NCBI RefSeq assembly: GCF_000611675.1
Contig: NZ_JATV01000007.1
Coordinates: forward strand, 111,197 to 175,196
DNA: 64,000 nucleotides
DNA from: Flavobacterium succinicans LMG 10402
Lineage (GTDB): Bacteria > Bacteroidota > Bacteroidia > Flavobacteriales > Flavobacteriaceae
Direction of reading: 5' to 3'
Positions 43,909-52,983 of the stretch are shown here, in pieces. Position 1 is the first letter of the stretch; each line of letters starts with the position of its first letter. Both the position numbers and the translations under genes were made by a program. A model generated the notes under the pieces. The model was not told the DNA's origin. It was given only the letters and a program-made list of their open reading frames with translations, and searched no databases.

Positions 43909-45012
43909 ATGAATGCAACACTAGCAACCGCTAAGGAAATTCAAAAAATGGATCCAGTTTTTGGACAAATCTCGTTTGATGACCATGAACAAATTGTGTT
44001 TTGCAACGACAAAGATACAGGTTTAAAAGCAATTATTGGTATTCATAATTCGGTAATGGGGCCTGCTTTAGGAGGTACACGAATGTTTAATTATACCAAT
44101 GAGTGGGAAGCTTTAAATGATGTTTTGCGTTTGTCACGTGGAATGACCTTTAAATCGGCCATTACAGGGTTAAATATTGGTGGAGGAAAAGCGGTAATTA
44201 TAGGTGATGCCAAAACGCAAAAAACTCCAGAATTGATGCGTAAATTTGGTGAATTTGTACATTCATTAAGTGGAAGATATATTACAGCCGAAGATGTTGG
44301 AATGGAAACTGCCGATATGGACATCGTGAGAGATGTGACTCCTTATGTTACAGGAATCTCAGAAGAAAGAGGTGGAGCTGGAAATCCATCGCCAGTAACT
44401 GCTTTTGGTGTGTATATGGGAATGAAAGCTGCAGCAAAACAACAATTTGGTTCGGATGTGCTAACTGGAAAGAAGGTTTTGGTGCAAGGAATTGGTCACG
44501 TAGGAGAAGCTTTGGTAGAATATTTGACTAAAGAAGGCGCTTTGGTGACGATTACAGATATTAATGAAGAGCGTTTGTATGAAGTAGGAAAAAAATACAA
44601 TGCCACGGTGTATACAGGTAGTGATGTGTATTCAGAAGCAGTAGATATTTACGCGCCATGTGCTATGGGAGCCACAATTAACGATGATACAGTACGTAAA
44701 ATACAAGCCAAAGTAATTGCTGGCGCAGCCAATAATCAATTAGCTAATGAAGTAGTTCACGGTGCAATTTTGCAAGAACGAGGTATTTTGTATGCGCCAG
44801 ATTTCTTAATCAATGCAGGTGGAATCATCAATGTATATGCGGAATTAGCACATTACGGAAAAGCAGAAATCATGGCTAAAACCGAAAATATTTACAATAC
44901 TACTTTAGAAATTTTTGATTTTGCATTAGCAAATAAAATGACAACTCATCAGGCGGCATTAACTATCGCACAGCAACGTATTGCAGAGCGTAAGTTAGCT
45001 AACAGCAAATAA
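43909..45012 (+). CDS. Leucine dehydrogenase (Glu/Leu/Phe/Val dehydrogenase family)
   Basis: A 367-residue NAD-dependent amino-acid dehydrogenase that deaminates branched-chain amino acids to 2-oxo acids. The catalytic Lys is in LNIGGGKAVIIGDA, substrate-contact residues lie in GPALGGTRMF, and the second Lys and Asp area in MTFKSAITG and ITAEDVGMETADM. The Rossmann domain has VLVQGIGHVGEALVEYL and an acidic NAD-specificity position in ITDINEERL. AGAANNQLA and INAGGIINVYAE match leucine dehydrogenase rather than glutamate dehydrogenase. Leucine degradation would later need HMG-CoA lyase, which is encoded 5 kb downstream (49976). Confidence 0.93.
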   Translation: MNATLATAKEIQKMDPVFGQISFDDHEQIVFCNDKDTGLKAIIGIHNSVMGPALGGTRMFNYTNEWEALNDVLRLSRGMTFKSAITGLNIGGGKAVIIGDAKTQKTPELMRKFGEFVHSLSGRYITAEDVGMETADMDIVRDVTPYVTGISEERGGAGNPSPVTAFGVYMGMKAAAKQQFGSDVLTGKKVLVQGIGHVGEALVEYLTKEGALVTITDINEERLYEVGKKYNATVYTGSDVYSEAVDIYAPCAMGATINDDTVRKIQAKVIAGAANNQLANEVVHGAILQERGILYAPDFLINAGGIINVYAELAHYGKAEIMAKTENIYNTTLEIFDFALANKMTTHQAALTIAQQRIAERKLANSK

Positions 45013-45028
45013 GAATTTTGTGATTGTA

Positions 45029-45086
45029 CAGCGCTTCAATTAGTGAATGTTTTTTCGAATCATTCATTAATTGGGGCGCTTTTTTA
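45029..45086 (+). terminator. Intrinsic terminator of the leucine dehydrogenase gene
   Basis: AGCGCTTCAATTAGTGAATG and CATTCATTAATTGGGGCGCT are complementary with a few G-T pairs, giving a 20-bp stem followed by TTTTTT. Confidence 0.85.
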
Positions 45087-45170
45087 TTTATAAAATAAAA
45101 TACCTTGCAAATTTTCATTTAAGAGATGAAATTCTTAATTTTGCCAGCTAATTTTTAAAGTTCTTACAAG

Positions 45171-46115
45171 GTGGTAAACAGAAGACACATTCGAGTTAAA
45201 GTCATGCAATCCATTTATGCAATCCATCAAAATGGTTCGGATACGCTTGAAAAAGAAGAAAAATTTCTTTTTTACAGTATTGATAGCATTCTAGATTTAT
45301 ATCTAACAATGGTTTCTTCTTTGTTAGAAATATGTAAAAAAGAACAAGTTTTTTTACACCTCTCCAGTAAAAAACACCTAGCAACTGCCCAAGAACGCAA
45401 TCCTAACGAAAAATTTATCAAAAATGCTGTTTTTCAGATTTTGGCAGAGAATAATTCTTTGAGTATTGCTATGGAAAATCGCAAAATCAACAATTGGACT
45501 TTAAATGATGATTATATTATCATTTTGTTGAATGCGGTAAAGCAAAGTAAGCTGTATGCAGAGTACATGAAAAATTCGGTGAATACTTTTGAGGAAGACC
45601 GCGATTTTATTGCAGCAATTTTTGAAGAGGTTATTGTTCCAAACGAGAAATTGTATGAATATTTGGAAGATGATAAGTTGACTTGGATTGATGATATTCC
45701 GATGGTGAATACTCATATTTTAAAGCAATTAAAAGCTTTAAAACCACTTGAAGAGGATAATTTTAGAGTGCCAAAACTATACAAGGATACCGAAGATAAA
45801 GAATATGTTCGCGATTTATTCCGAAAAACCCTTTTGAACGAAAAGGAATTGGCCAAAACTTACGACGATAAAACACCTAACTGGGACAGTGATCGTATTG
45901 CAGAAATCGATACGATCATCTTAAAAATGGCAATTTGTGAGTTCTTGAAGTTTCCATCGATACCAGTAAAAGTAACTTTGAATGAATATTTAGAGATTGC
46001 CAAAGAGTATTCTACTCCAAAAAGTAGTATTTTTATCAATGGAATTTTAGATAACTTGGTCAAAGAATTGACTGAAAGCAAGAAATTGGTTAAAGTAGGA
46101 AGAGGATTGCTATAG
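45171..46115 (+). CDS. nusB: Transcription antitermination protein NusB, long form
   Basis: A 314-residue protein starting with GTG at 45171 (MVNRRHIRVKVMQSIYAIHQ). The C-terminal 130 residues carry the NusB fold with LLNEKELAKTYDDKTPNWDS, ICEFLKFPSIPVKVTLNEYL and STPKSSIFINGILDNL. Typical NusB has about 140 residues; the N-terminal part here duplicates the domain start (RRHIRVKVMQ) and adds a helical extension of more than 150 residues, which I recall as usual in Bacteroidota. NusB joins NusE (S10) on boxA of rRNA transcripts to prevent termination. It precedes yajC by 83 bases. Confidence 0.93.
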   Translation: MVNRRHIRVKVMQSIYAIHQNGSDTLEKEEKFLFYSIDSILDLYLTMVSSLLEICKKEQVFLHLSSKKHLATAQERNPNEKFIKNAVFQILAENNSLSIAMENRKINNWTLNDDYIIILLNAVKQSKLYAEYMKNSVNTFEEDRDFIAAIFEEVIVPNEKLYEYLEDDKLTWIDDIPMVNTHILKQLKALKPLEEDNFRVPKLYKDTEDKEYVRDLFRKTLLNEKELAKTYDDKTPNWDSDRIAEIDTIILKMAICEFLKFPSIPVKVTLNEYLEIAKEYSTPKSSIFINGILDNLVKELTESKKLVKVGRGLL

Positions 46116-46198
46116 TGCTGGTGTTGTCGCCGATCGTCTTTAGTAATTAATAAACAGAATTAAAACAAAACTAAGAATAACAAATTAAGATTTTTATT

Positions 46199-46471
46199 AT
46201 GGAACAATTACAACAGTTTTTGCCGTTTTTATTGATGTTTGTGGTGATTTATTTCTTCATGATTAGACCACAACAAAAACGTGCTAAAAACGAAAAAGAA
46301 TTTGAAAGCAGTTTAAAAGTAGGAGATAAAATCGTGACTAAAAGTGGTTTACACGGAAAAGTTGCGGAGTTAGCTGAAACGACAGTTATTATCGAAACTA
46401 TGTCAGGAAAATTGAAAATGGAGCGTTCTGCTATTTCAATGGAAATGAGTGCAGCTTTAGCTAAGAAATAG
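46199..46471 (+). CDS. yajC: Preprotein translocase subunit YajC
   Basis: A 90-residue membrane protein. The single helix FLPFLLMFVVIYFFMIRPQQ ends in the signature RPQQKRAKNEKEFESSLKVG, and the cytoplasmic domain has GDKIVTKSGLHGKVAELAE. It associates with SecDF in the inner membrane during protein export. SecD and SecF genes are not adjacent here. The gene is followed by a bidirectional terminator (46490-46536). Confidence 0.97.
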   Translation: MEQLQQFLPFLLMFVVIYFFMIRPQQKRAKNEKEFESSLKVGDKIVTKSGLHGKVAELAETTVIIETMSGKLKMERSAISMEMSAALAKK

Positions 46472-46489
46472 TAGTTTTACTAATCGAAT

Positions 46490-46536
46490 ACAAAAAATCC
46501 CAAATTCCTAATTAATTGGAATTTGGGGTTTTTTAG
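46490..46536. terminator. Bidirectional hairpin terminator
   Basis: AAAAAATCCCAAATTCC and GGAATTTGGGGTTTTTT pair around TAATTAATT. It separates yajC from the convergent Lys/Ala-rich gene. Confidence 0.9.
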
Positions 46537-46551
46537 TTTGGAACAATCGGG

Positions 46552-47082
46552 TTATTTTTTCTTGTTCTTTTTGCTTTTTTTGTTTTTTTTAGCTTTGGCT
46601 TTGGCCTTTCTCTCTTTTAATTTCGCTTTAAGTTTTGCTTTTTTTGCTTTCTCTTTTTTGGCCTTTTTAGCTTTCTTGGCTTTTGCTTTGGCTTTCTCTT
46701 TTGCCTTAGCTTTTTTGGCTTTTTTCTTTTCCTTTTCGCTCATTTTTACTTTGTTTTTTTTCTTTTTTTTGTCCTTTGGTTTTTTAGTAGGGATTAGATC
46801 AAGTGCCGTGATTTCTGTTTTTTCTACCGTTACAGTTTCTTCAATTTCAGGGCTGATATTTTCTTCATGAGCAGTAGAGGGAGTGATTGCTTTTGTACTG
46901 CGTGTTCTTGTTTTTGGTCTAGCAACGCTTGTTTTTGTAGTCTCTTGTGTGGCCTTTTTTGCGGCAGGTGTTGCTGTTTTTGTTGTTCTTGTTCTTCTTG
47001 CAATCGGCTTTTCCGATTTTGGTTGTTCTGGTGTTGGAGGTGTAGCCTCTGGAGTGTTATGGTTTTCTGTTTTGTCTATCAT
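46552..47082 (-). CDS. Lys/Ala-rich basic protein (histone H1-like tail)
   Basis: A 176-residue protein without recognised domain. The N-terminal half is Thr/Pro-rich with several basic groups (RTRTTKTATPAAKKATQE, RPKTRTRSTKAITP), resembling the AT-hook or KTPAK-type tails of histone-H1-like proteins. The middle is acidic (ENISPEIEETVTVEK). The last 75 residues are almost only Lys and Ala with few others. It probably binds nucleic acid or an acidic partner by charge. There is no signal peptide. The plus strand shows a long Phe/Leu-rich frame over the same DNA, which is a complement of the Lys codons and not a gene. Confidence 0.8.
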   Translation of the reverse strand: MIDKTENHNTPEATPPTPEQPKSEKPIARRTRTTKTATPAAKKATQETTKTSVARPKTRTRSTKAITPSTAHEENISPEIEETVTVEKTEITALDLIPTKKPKDKKKKKNKVKMSEKEKKKAKKAKAKEKAKAKAKKAKKAKKEKAKKAKLKAKLKERKAKAKAKKNKKSKKNKKK

Positions 47083-47224
47083 GGTGTCGGCTGTTAATTA
47101 TGGTTTTATTGACTTATTTGTTAATGTTAAGTAATTGTTTATTTATTGTTAACAAATATATCAAACATTAATCAATTCCAATGTTAAGTTTTTTGTTGAA
47201 CTTGAATTAGAAATTGAACATAAA

Positions 47225-47262
47225 AATACCTCCAAAAAGTGGAATGACTTTTTGGAGGTATT
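47225..47262 (-). terminator. Hairpin terminator of pepT
   Basis: ATACCTCCAAAAAGT and ACTTTTTGGAGGTAT pair perfectly around GGAATG, with a short T-rich stretch on the minus strand after it. Confidence 0.8.
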
Positions 47263-47307
47263 AATTTTCAAGACTCTTTAAATTGAGGACTGTAGATAGG
47301 CAGTTAC

Positions 47308-48585
47308 CTATCTTTTGCGTTTTGTTTTTGGGGCAGGATTTTCAAAATCAGTAGTAGCAGTAAGTTGGGCAATTTTTACAATAACTTCTATTGCTTTTTG
47401 CATGCTTTCTACAGGTACATATTCGTATTTTCCGTGAAAGTTGTGGCCACCTGCAAAAATATTTGGGCAAGGCAATCCTTTGTAAGAAAGTTGACAACCG
47501 TCCGTTCCGCCGCGAATCGGTTTGATGATTGGTTTTACGCCAACTTGTTTCATAGCCTCTTCGGCAATATCTACAATGTGTTTTACAGGAAGTACTTTTT
47601 CCTTCATATTATAGTATTGATCTTTGATTTCGGCAATAGCGATAGGTTCTCCGAATTGTTTGGCAAACTTTTTATTGATTTTTCGAACCATTTTTTCAAT
47701 GCGTTCTTTCCTTTTTTCAAACTTAGTCTTAGAGTGATCTCTGATGATTAATTCCAAAACGGTTTCTTCTATACTCCCTTTTAAGTGATGTACATGGAAA
47801 AAACCTTCGTAGCCCTTGGTGGTTTCAGGGGTTTGATCTTTTGGTAAGTCACTTATGAAGTCATTGGCAAGAAGCATTGAATTGATCATTTTTCCTTTAG
47901 CGTAACCAGGGTGAACACTTTTTCCTTTGAAAATGATTTTGGCTCCAGCTGCATTAAAGTTTTCGTATTCTAATTCGCCTACTTGACTGCCGTCCATAGT
48001 GTAAGCCCAGTCGGCTCCAAATTTTTCTACATCAAAATGATGTGCGCCTCGACCAATTTCTTCATCTGGAGTAAAACCAACTTTAATGGTTCCGTGTTGG
48101 ATATCCGGATTTTGAATCAAAAATTCCATTGCCGAAACAATCTCGGTGATTCCGGCTTTATCATCGGCACCAAGAAGCGTAGTTCCGTCGGTGGTGATTA
48201 AGGTTTGTCCTTTGTATTGCAATAAATCTTTGAAATATTTTGGCGAAAGCACAATGTTTTGCGCTTCGTTGAGTACGATGACTTTGCCGTCGTAGTTCGG
48301 AATGATTTGTGGTTTTACATTCGCGCCTGTAAAATCAGGAGTCGTGTCAAAATGCGAAATGAATCCTATGGTTGGCACTTTTTTGTCTATATTGCTTGGC
48401 AGCGTCGCCATGATATAGGCTTTGTCATCAATAGTAACGTCTTGTAATCCTATTTGTTTTAATTCAGCCACAAGTTGGTGGGCTAGATCCCATTGTTTGG
48501 CGCTACTTGGGGTGGTTTCAGAATTTGGATCAGATTCTGTATCAACAGTTACATAACTAATAAAACGATCGATAATATGTTGCAT
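47308..48585 (-). CDS. pepT: Peptidase T (tripeptide aminopeptidase)
   Basis: A protein of about 425 residues. The start at 48585 ([20 protein letters not shown]) matches the family; the frame upstream is not needed. Zinc ligands are present: His and Asp in [12 protein letters not shown], Asp in [13 protein letters not shown], the Glu pair in [15 protein letters not shown], and the C-terminal [12 protein letters not shown]. It removes N-terminal residues from tripeptides in the cytoplasm (M20 family). A -7-like TACCTTTG lies just upstream at 48610-48603. Terminator at 47225-47262. Confidence 0.95.
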   Translation of the reverse strand: MQHIIDRFISYVTVDTESDPNSETTPSSAKQWDLAHQLVAELKQIGLQDVTIDDKAYIMATLPSNIDKKVPTIGFISHFDTTPDFTGANVKPQIIPNYDGKVIVLNEAQNIVLSPKYFKDLLQYKGQTLITTDGTTLLGADDKAGITEIVSAMEFLIQNPDIQHGTIKVGFTPDEEIGRGAHHFDVEKFGADWAYTMDGSQVGELEYENFNAAGAKIIFKGKSVHPGYAKGKMINSMLLANDFISDLPKDQTPETTKGYEGFFHVHHLKGSIEETVLELIIRDHSKTKFEKRKERIEKMVRKINKKFAKQFGEPIAIAEIKDQYYNMKEKVLPVKHIVDIAEEAMKQVGVKPIIKPIRGGTDGCQLSYKGLPCPNIFAGGHNFHGKYEYVPVESMQKAIEVIVKIAQLTATTDFENPAPKTKRKR

Positions 48586-48713
48586 GGTACTTAATTTTTG
48601 AGCAAAGGTACATATTTCGACTTGTTTTTTTGTTTTCATTTCTGGTATACTTAAGTGCTTTCTAAAATCAATTCTTTATTTTTGCAGTTCAAAATAATTA
48701 TATCCTACCTCAC

Positions 48714-49736
48714 ATGTATAAATTGTTCATCCGCCCTTTGTTTTTTTGTTTTGATCCCGAAAAAGTGCACCATTTTACTTTTGCTTTTATCAAATTCATA
48801 TCTAAAATTCCTGGTTTTTCTGCTCTTTTCAGAATGATATATTGTGTGGAAGATCCTAGATTAGAGCGAGAAGTGTTTGGATTGAAATTTAAAAATCCTG
48901 TAGGTTTAGCAGCTGGATTTGATAAAGAAGCTCGTTTGTATAAAGAGTTTTCAAATTTTGGTTTTGGATTTATTGAGATTGGAACCTTAACACCTAAAGG
49001 ACAAGATGGGAATCCTAAAAAACGAATTTTTAGATTGATTTCTGACGAAGCCATTATTAATCGAATGGGATTCAATAACGGAGGGGTTTTGGAGGCTGTA
49101 GAGCGTTTAAAATCAAATACCAATGTGCTGATAGGCGGTAATATTGGAAAAAATAAGTTGACACCCAATGAAGACGCTACTTCGGACTATGAAATTTGTT
49201 TTGAAGCTTTGTTTGATTATGTGGATTATTTTGTGGTCAATGTAAGTTCGCCAAACACGCCAAATTTAAGAGCTTTGCAAGATAAAGAGCCTTTGACTCA
49301 ATTGTTGCAAACGTTGCAAAGTAAAAATCTAGAAAGAGCTAATCCTAAACCTATTTTATTGAAAATCGCGCCAGACTTGACCGATGATCAGTTATTGGAT
49401 ATCATTGACATCATGGCCGAAACCAAAATTGCAGGTTTAATTGCTACCAATACAACTCTTTCTAGAGAAGGATTGGTTTCTGAAGCCAAAATGGAAGCGG
49501 GTGGTTTGTCCGGTAAGCCTTTGACTAAGAGATCTACGGAAGTGATTCGATTTTTATCACAAAAAAGCAACCATGCTTTTCCAATTATTGGAGTAGGAGG
49601 GATTCATTCTGCAGAAGATGCTTTAGAAAAATTAGACGCAGGAGCGAGTTTGATTCAGTTGTACACTGGATTTATTTATGAAGGTCCCGCTTTGATTAAG
49701 GCGATCAATAAAGCGATTTTGAAGAAAATGAAATAG
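48714..49736 (+). CDS. pyrD: Dihydroorotate dehydrogenase (quinone), class 2
   Basis: A 340-residue enzyme of pyrimidine synthesis. The N-terminal membrane-binding helical segment ([20 protein letters not shown]) is characteristic of class 2. FMN-binding and catalytic motifs: [55 protein letters not shown] with the catalytic Ser, [14 protein letters not shown] and [15 protein letters not shown]. It oxidises dihydroorotate to orotate and passes electrons to the quinone pool at the inner membrane. A TATTTTTG -7 box lies at 48677-48684. Other pyrimidine genes are not adjacent. Confidence 0.96.
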   Translation: MYKLFIRPLFFCFDPEKVHHFTFAFIKFISKIPGFSALFRMIYCVEDPRLEREVFGLKFKNPVGLAAGFDKEARLYKEFSNFGFGFIEIGTLTPKGQDGNPKKRIFRLISDEAIINRMGFNNGGVLEAVERLKSNTNVLIGGNIGKNKLTPNEDATSDYEICFEALFDYVDYFVVNVSSPNTPNLRALQDKEPLTQLLQTLQSKNLERANPKPILLKIAPDLTDDQLLDIIDIMAETKIAGLIATNTTLSREGLVSEAKMEAGGLSGKPLTKRSTEVIRFLSQKSNHAFPIIGVGGIHSAEDALEKLDAGASLIQLYTGFIYEGPALIKAINKAILKKMK

Positions 49737-49843
49737 TGCCTTTTTGGATCAATTCTGAAATCAAAACATTTATATTATGTTTTGAATGTCATTGAAAATT
49801 ATTTAAAACTAAGCACATAAAAGCTAGTTAAAGGACTAATTGG

Positions 49844-49920
49844 CTTTTAGCTATTGGCTGTCGATAAATCACTAGTTACTAATCACTAGTTACTAATCAC
49901 TAGTTACTAATCACTAATCA
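49844..49920. repeat. Heptamer repeat array upstream of the HMG-CoA lyase gene
   Basis: From 49872 seven consecutive heptamers run ctagtta, ctaatca, ctagtta, ctaatca, ctagtta, ctaatca, ctaatca, so the dominant period is 14 bases. Less regular heptamers (cttttag, ctattgg, ctgtcga, taaatca) precede them from 49844. The unit resembles the array at 7195-7393. It lies in the 239-base gap between pyrD and the HMG-CoA lyase gene, about 55 bases before the latter. Confidence 0.85.
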
Positions 49921-49975
49921 CTCCCTTACTTTCTTATTTTTCGATTTTGAACTTTAATTCCTTTTGCTATCTTTG

Positions 49976-50845
49976 ATGCATATGGAGCCAATAAAAATTA
50001 TCGAATGCCCTCGTGATGCGATGCAAGGAATCAAAACATGGATTCCTACGGCTCGGAAAGTTTCCTATTTACAGGCTTTGTTGCGAGTAGGCTTTGATAG
50101 TATTGATTTTGGGAGTTTTGTTTCTCCTAAGGCGATTCCTCAAATGCAGGATACCGCTGCGGTTTTAGCACAATTGGATTTGTCCAAAAACGATAGTAAG
50201 CTTTTGGCAATTATCGCTAATGTAAAAGGAGCTAAAGATGCCGCATCGCATCAACCGATTCAATATTTGGGTTTTCCTTTTTCGATCTCTGAGAATTTTC
50301 AAATGCGAAATACGCACAAAACGATTACAGAATCATTAATTACCTTACAAGAAATTCTCGAAATTGCCGACCAAAACCAAAAAGAAGTGATTGCCTATCT
50401 TTCTATGGGATTTGGAAATCCTTACGGAGATCCTTGGAATGAAGAAATTGTAGGCGAATGGACAGAACGATTGGCGCAAATGGGGGTAAAAATTCTCTCT
50501 TTGTCCGATACGGTTGGTAGTTCCACCCCCGAAGTTATTACGCATTTGTTCTCTAATTTGATTCCTAAATATCCCGCGATAGAATTTGGGGCTCATTTGC
50601 ATACTACTCCAGATAAATGGTTTGAAAAAGTTGATGCCGCTTATCATGCTGGTTGCAGACGATTTGATGGAGCGATTCAGGGTTTTGGTGGTTGTCCAAT
50701 GGCTACAGATCGTTTAACTGGAAATATGCCTACGGAAAAACTACTCTCTTTTTTTACCGCTAAAAAGGAAAACACCAATTTGAGCGCGATGAGTTTTGAG
50801 AGTGCTTACAACGAAGCCTCTAAATTGTTTGGGGAGTTTCATTAA
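49976..50845 (+). CDS. Hydroxymethylglutaryl-CoA lyase
   Basis: A protein of about 290 residues. It cleaves HMG-CoA to acetyl-CoA and acetoacetate, the last step of leucine degradation. Catalytic Arg-Asp are in KIIECPRDAMQGIKTW, metal-binding His residues in FGAHLHTTPDKW, and the signature GCRRFDGAIQGFGGCPMATD contains the catalytic Cys. TIM-barrel fold. The start could be the ATG at 49976 or at 49982; I list the first. Other genes of the leucine pathway are not adjacent, but leucine dehydrogenase is encoded at 43909. Confidence 0.92.
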   Translation: MHMEPIKIIECPRDAMQGIKTWIPTARKVSYLQALLRVGFDSIDFGSFVSPKAIPQMQDTAAVLAQLDLSKNDSKLLAIIANVKGAKDAASHQPIQYLGFPFSISENFQMRNTHKTITESLITLQEILEIADQNQKEVIAYLSMGFGNPYGDPWNEEIVGEWTERLAQMGVKILSLSDTVGSSTPEVITHLFSNLIPKYPAIEFGAHLHTTPDKWFEKVDAAYHAGCRRFDGAIQGFGGCPMATDRLTGNMPTEKLLSFFTAKKENTNLSAMSFESAYNEASKLFGEFH

Positions 50846-50903
50846 TCTAGAATACTAAAATAAAGGGACATACGTTTTTAACCATAATTAAAATGTGAAT
50901 GCA

Positions 50904-51446
50904 ATGAAAGCCTACAAAACCCTACTCGTGTTTTTTTTGATACTGTTTTCTTTTTCTTGTAGCAGCGATCTTGATTTTGACCAAGCCAATGATATTGAAC
51001 TTCGCCCTGTAGTTATTGGAAATTTGGCGAGTTTTGATCTTGTAGCAAATCAGTTTGTAAATAATGGTTTGGAACAAACAGTGAGTATTGACACTCCAGA
51101 ATTAGGAGTTTTTGATGATACTTTTTTTAAAAAAAATCTAATCCAAACGGATTTGTTTTTTGAAGTGGATAACACGATCAACCGAAACTTTGAACTTCAA
51201 CTTTTCTTTTTGGATAATGCCAATGCACCAGTAAGTTCTATTCGAATGGATATTCCGGCTTATGCTGGAACTTCTAATGTTACCAAACGAACAGTAGTCT
51301 ATCAAGGAGCGAATCTTGATTTGCTAAAGCAATCCAAAAAAATTGCCTTTGTAATTACACTATTGCCAGGCCCTCCGTTGAGCGCTACTAGTGTTGGAAA
51401 TTTGAAATTACGTTCTAGTATAACCGCCTATTTTGATATTAAATGA
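50904..51446 (+). CDS. Putative lipoprotein, partner of the DUF5723 barrel
   Basis: A protein of about 180 residues with lipoprotein signal (LLVFFLILFSFSCSSDLDF). I prefer the ATG at 50904 (MKAYKTLLVF) over a GTG nine bases upstream. The rest is beta-rich (VVIGNLASFDLVANQFVNNG, LFFEVDNTINRNFELQLFFL) and ends SSITAYFDIK. I do not recognise a family. Its stop overlaps the start of the DUF5723 gene by four bases (ATGA), so the products are co-translated and may act together at the outer membrane. Confidence 0.82.
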   Translation: MKAYKTLLVFFLILFSFSCSSDLDFDQANDIELRPVVIGNLASFDLVANQFVNNGLEQTVSIDTPELGVFDDTFFKKNLIQTDLFFEVDNTINRNFELQLFFLDNANAPVSSIRMDIPAYAGTSNVTKRTVVYQGANLDLLKQSKKIAFVITLLPGPPLSATSVGNLKLRSSITAYFDIK

Positions 51447-52849
51447 GAAAAATTACTTTGATTGTGCTTCTTTCAGTAGGCAACTTTTTTTTCGCTCAAA
51501 ACAAAGCCGTTTTATATAATTTTACGGCAATTCCTCAATCATTATCTTTAAATCCTGGAGCTGATGTTAGCTACAAATGGTATGCAGGAATTCCGTTATT
51601 GTCAGGATTTTCAGCAAATGTAGGCTCTACGGGCTTTTCTGCCTATGATTTGTTTGCAGATGATGGCGTTGATTTTAATACCAAATTACGCAAGGTCATT
51701 TTTTCAACTTCAAGAAATGATAAAGTGAGTGTAAACCAACAAGCAGAGGTTTTTCAAGGAGGATTTAAAGTTGGTGATTGGAACAATACTGCATATATTT
51801 CTTTTGGAATGTATGAAGAATTAGATGTATTGAGTTATGTTCCAAAAGATTTTGCTCTTTTGGCATTAGACGGAAATCAAAATTATTTAGGAAAATATTT
51901 TAATCTGAGTGATTTGAATGCTCGTGCCGAAATGTTAACCGTTTTTCATGTAGGGTACAATAAAAGACAAAGCGAAAAATTGATTTGGGGAGTGAGAGGA
52001 AAGATTTATTCTAGTATTTTCGATGCTCGTTCTACTAAAAACTCTGGTTATTTGTACACCATTCCTTCTGTCGACAATGCAAGTATTTATGACCAAGTGA
52101 TCTCGGCTGACATGTTATTGAATACCTCTGGAATTGCAAAATATGATGATAAAGATGACGACTCGGATGTGGCCAAAGACATCAAAAAAAGAGCGCTTTT
52201 AGGAGGGAATCTAGGTTTGGGTTTTGATGTTGGAATCACCTATTATCCCAAGAAAGACATTCAAATTACCGCTAGTGTGCTTGATGTTGGTTTTATTCGT
52301 CATTCAAAAGAAGTAGAAAGCTATCGTGCGAAAGGGATATATAACTATGAAGGCATTCTTCCAGATTTTTTTACAGGAACAGGAGGCAATAATGTGTCGC
52401 AAGAATTTGAAGATGCTTTTCCTAGAGATACCTTAAAAGGAAGTTATACCTCGTGGAGACCGGTGAAATTTAATGCTTCTGCACAATATTCTTTCGGACA
52501 AACCGAAGAAAAAGATTGTAATTGTAAATCCAGTGATGGTGCTGCAAAATATAATAACTCCGTTGGATTGCAGTATTTTGCTATGTCTACTCCAAGACTT
52601 CCAATGATGGCGTTGACGGCTTTTTATAGAAAGAAACTCTTCACGGGTTTAGAAGCCAAAGCTACGTATACCGTAGATTCTTTTTCGAGTAAGAATATTG
52701 GTTTGGGTTTGTCGACACAAATAGGTCCTGTAAATTTTTATTTGATGGCAGATAATTTGTTAGAACTTAGAGATGTTGTCAAGGCGCAAAGTGCCTCTTT
52801 TCAATTAGGACTTAATCTGATTTTTGCTGAGAAAAAGGATGGGGAATAA
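51443..52849 (+). CDS. DUF5723 family outer-membrane protein
   Basis: A 468-residue protein with a signal peptide (MRKITLIVLLSVGNFFFAQ). Family-type sequence runs through LYNFTAIPQSLSLNPGADV, YKWYAGIPLLSGFSANVGST and the C-terminal FSSKNIGLGLSTQIGPVNFY, with alternating hydrophobic strands as in a large beta-barrel related to the FadL/PorP-like group. Bacteroidota barrels of this type are often linked to T9SS surface proteins, but there is no PorP/SprF-like context here other than the giant adhesin 5 kb away. It overlaps the upstream lipoprotein gene. Confidence 0.85.
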   Translation: MRKITLIVLLSVGNFFFAQNKAVLYNFTAIPQSLSLNPGADVSYKWYAGIPLLSGFSANVGSTGFSAYDLFADDGVDFNTKLRKVIFSTSRNDKVSVNQQAEVFQGGFKVGDWNNTAYISFGMYEELDVLSYVPKDFALLALDGNQNYLGKYFNLSDLNARAEMLTVFHVGYNKRQSEKLIWGVRGKIYSSIFDARSTKNSGYLYTIPSVDNASIYDQVISADMLLNTSGIAKYDDKDDDSDVAKDIKKRALLGGNLGLGFDVGITYYPKKDIQITASVLDVGFIRHSKEVESYRAKGIYNYEGILPDFFTGTGGNNVSQEFEDAFPRDTLKGSYTSWRPVKFNASAQYSFGQTEEKDCNCKSSDGAAKYNNSVGLQYFAMSTPRLPMMALTAFYRKKLFTGLEAKATYTVDSFSSKNIGLGLSTQIGPVNFYLMADNLLELRDVVKAQSASFQLGLNLIFAEKKDGE

Positions 52850-52920
52850 GAATGGAATAAACAAAATCCAAAATCCAATTTATCATCCTGAGCGCAGTCG
52901 AAGGGCAAATCCTAAATAGT

Positions 52921-52965
52921 AAATCCCAAATTCCAAAGTTATAGTTGGGATTTGGGATTTTTTAT
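52921..52965. terminator. Bidirectional hairpin terminator
   Basis: AAATCCCAAATTCCAA and TTGGGATTTGGGATTT pair over 16 bp with one G-T pair around AGTTATAG, followed by a T-run. It separates DUF5723 from the convergent P-type ATPase. A short fragment, ATCCTGAGCGCAGTCGAAG (52884-52902), lies just before it. Confidence 0.8.
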
Positions 52966-52983
52966 TCTTGAAATTTGTGTTTT

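Noticed and set aside
46523..46870. 115-codon plus-strand frame rich in Phe, Leu and Ala that looks like a membrane protein
   Set aside because: It is the complement of the Lys/Ala codons of the gene at 46552-47082.
49844..49920. CRISPR-like repeats
   Set aside because: Units are 7-14 bp without spacers and there are no cas genes.
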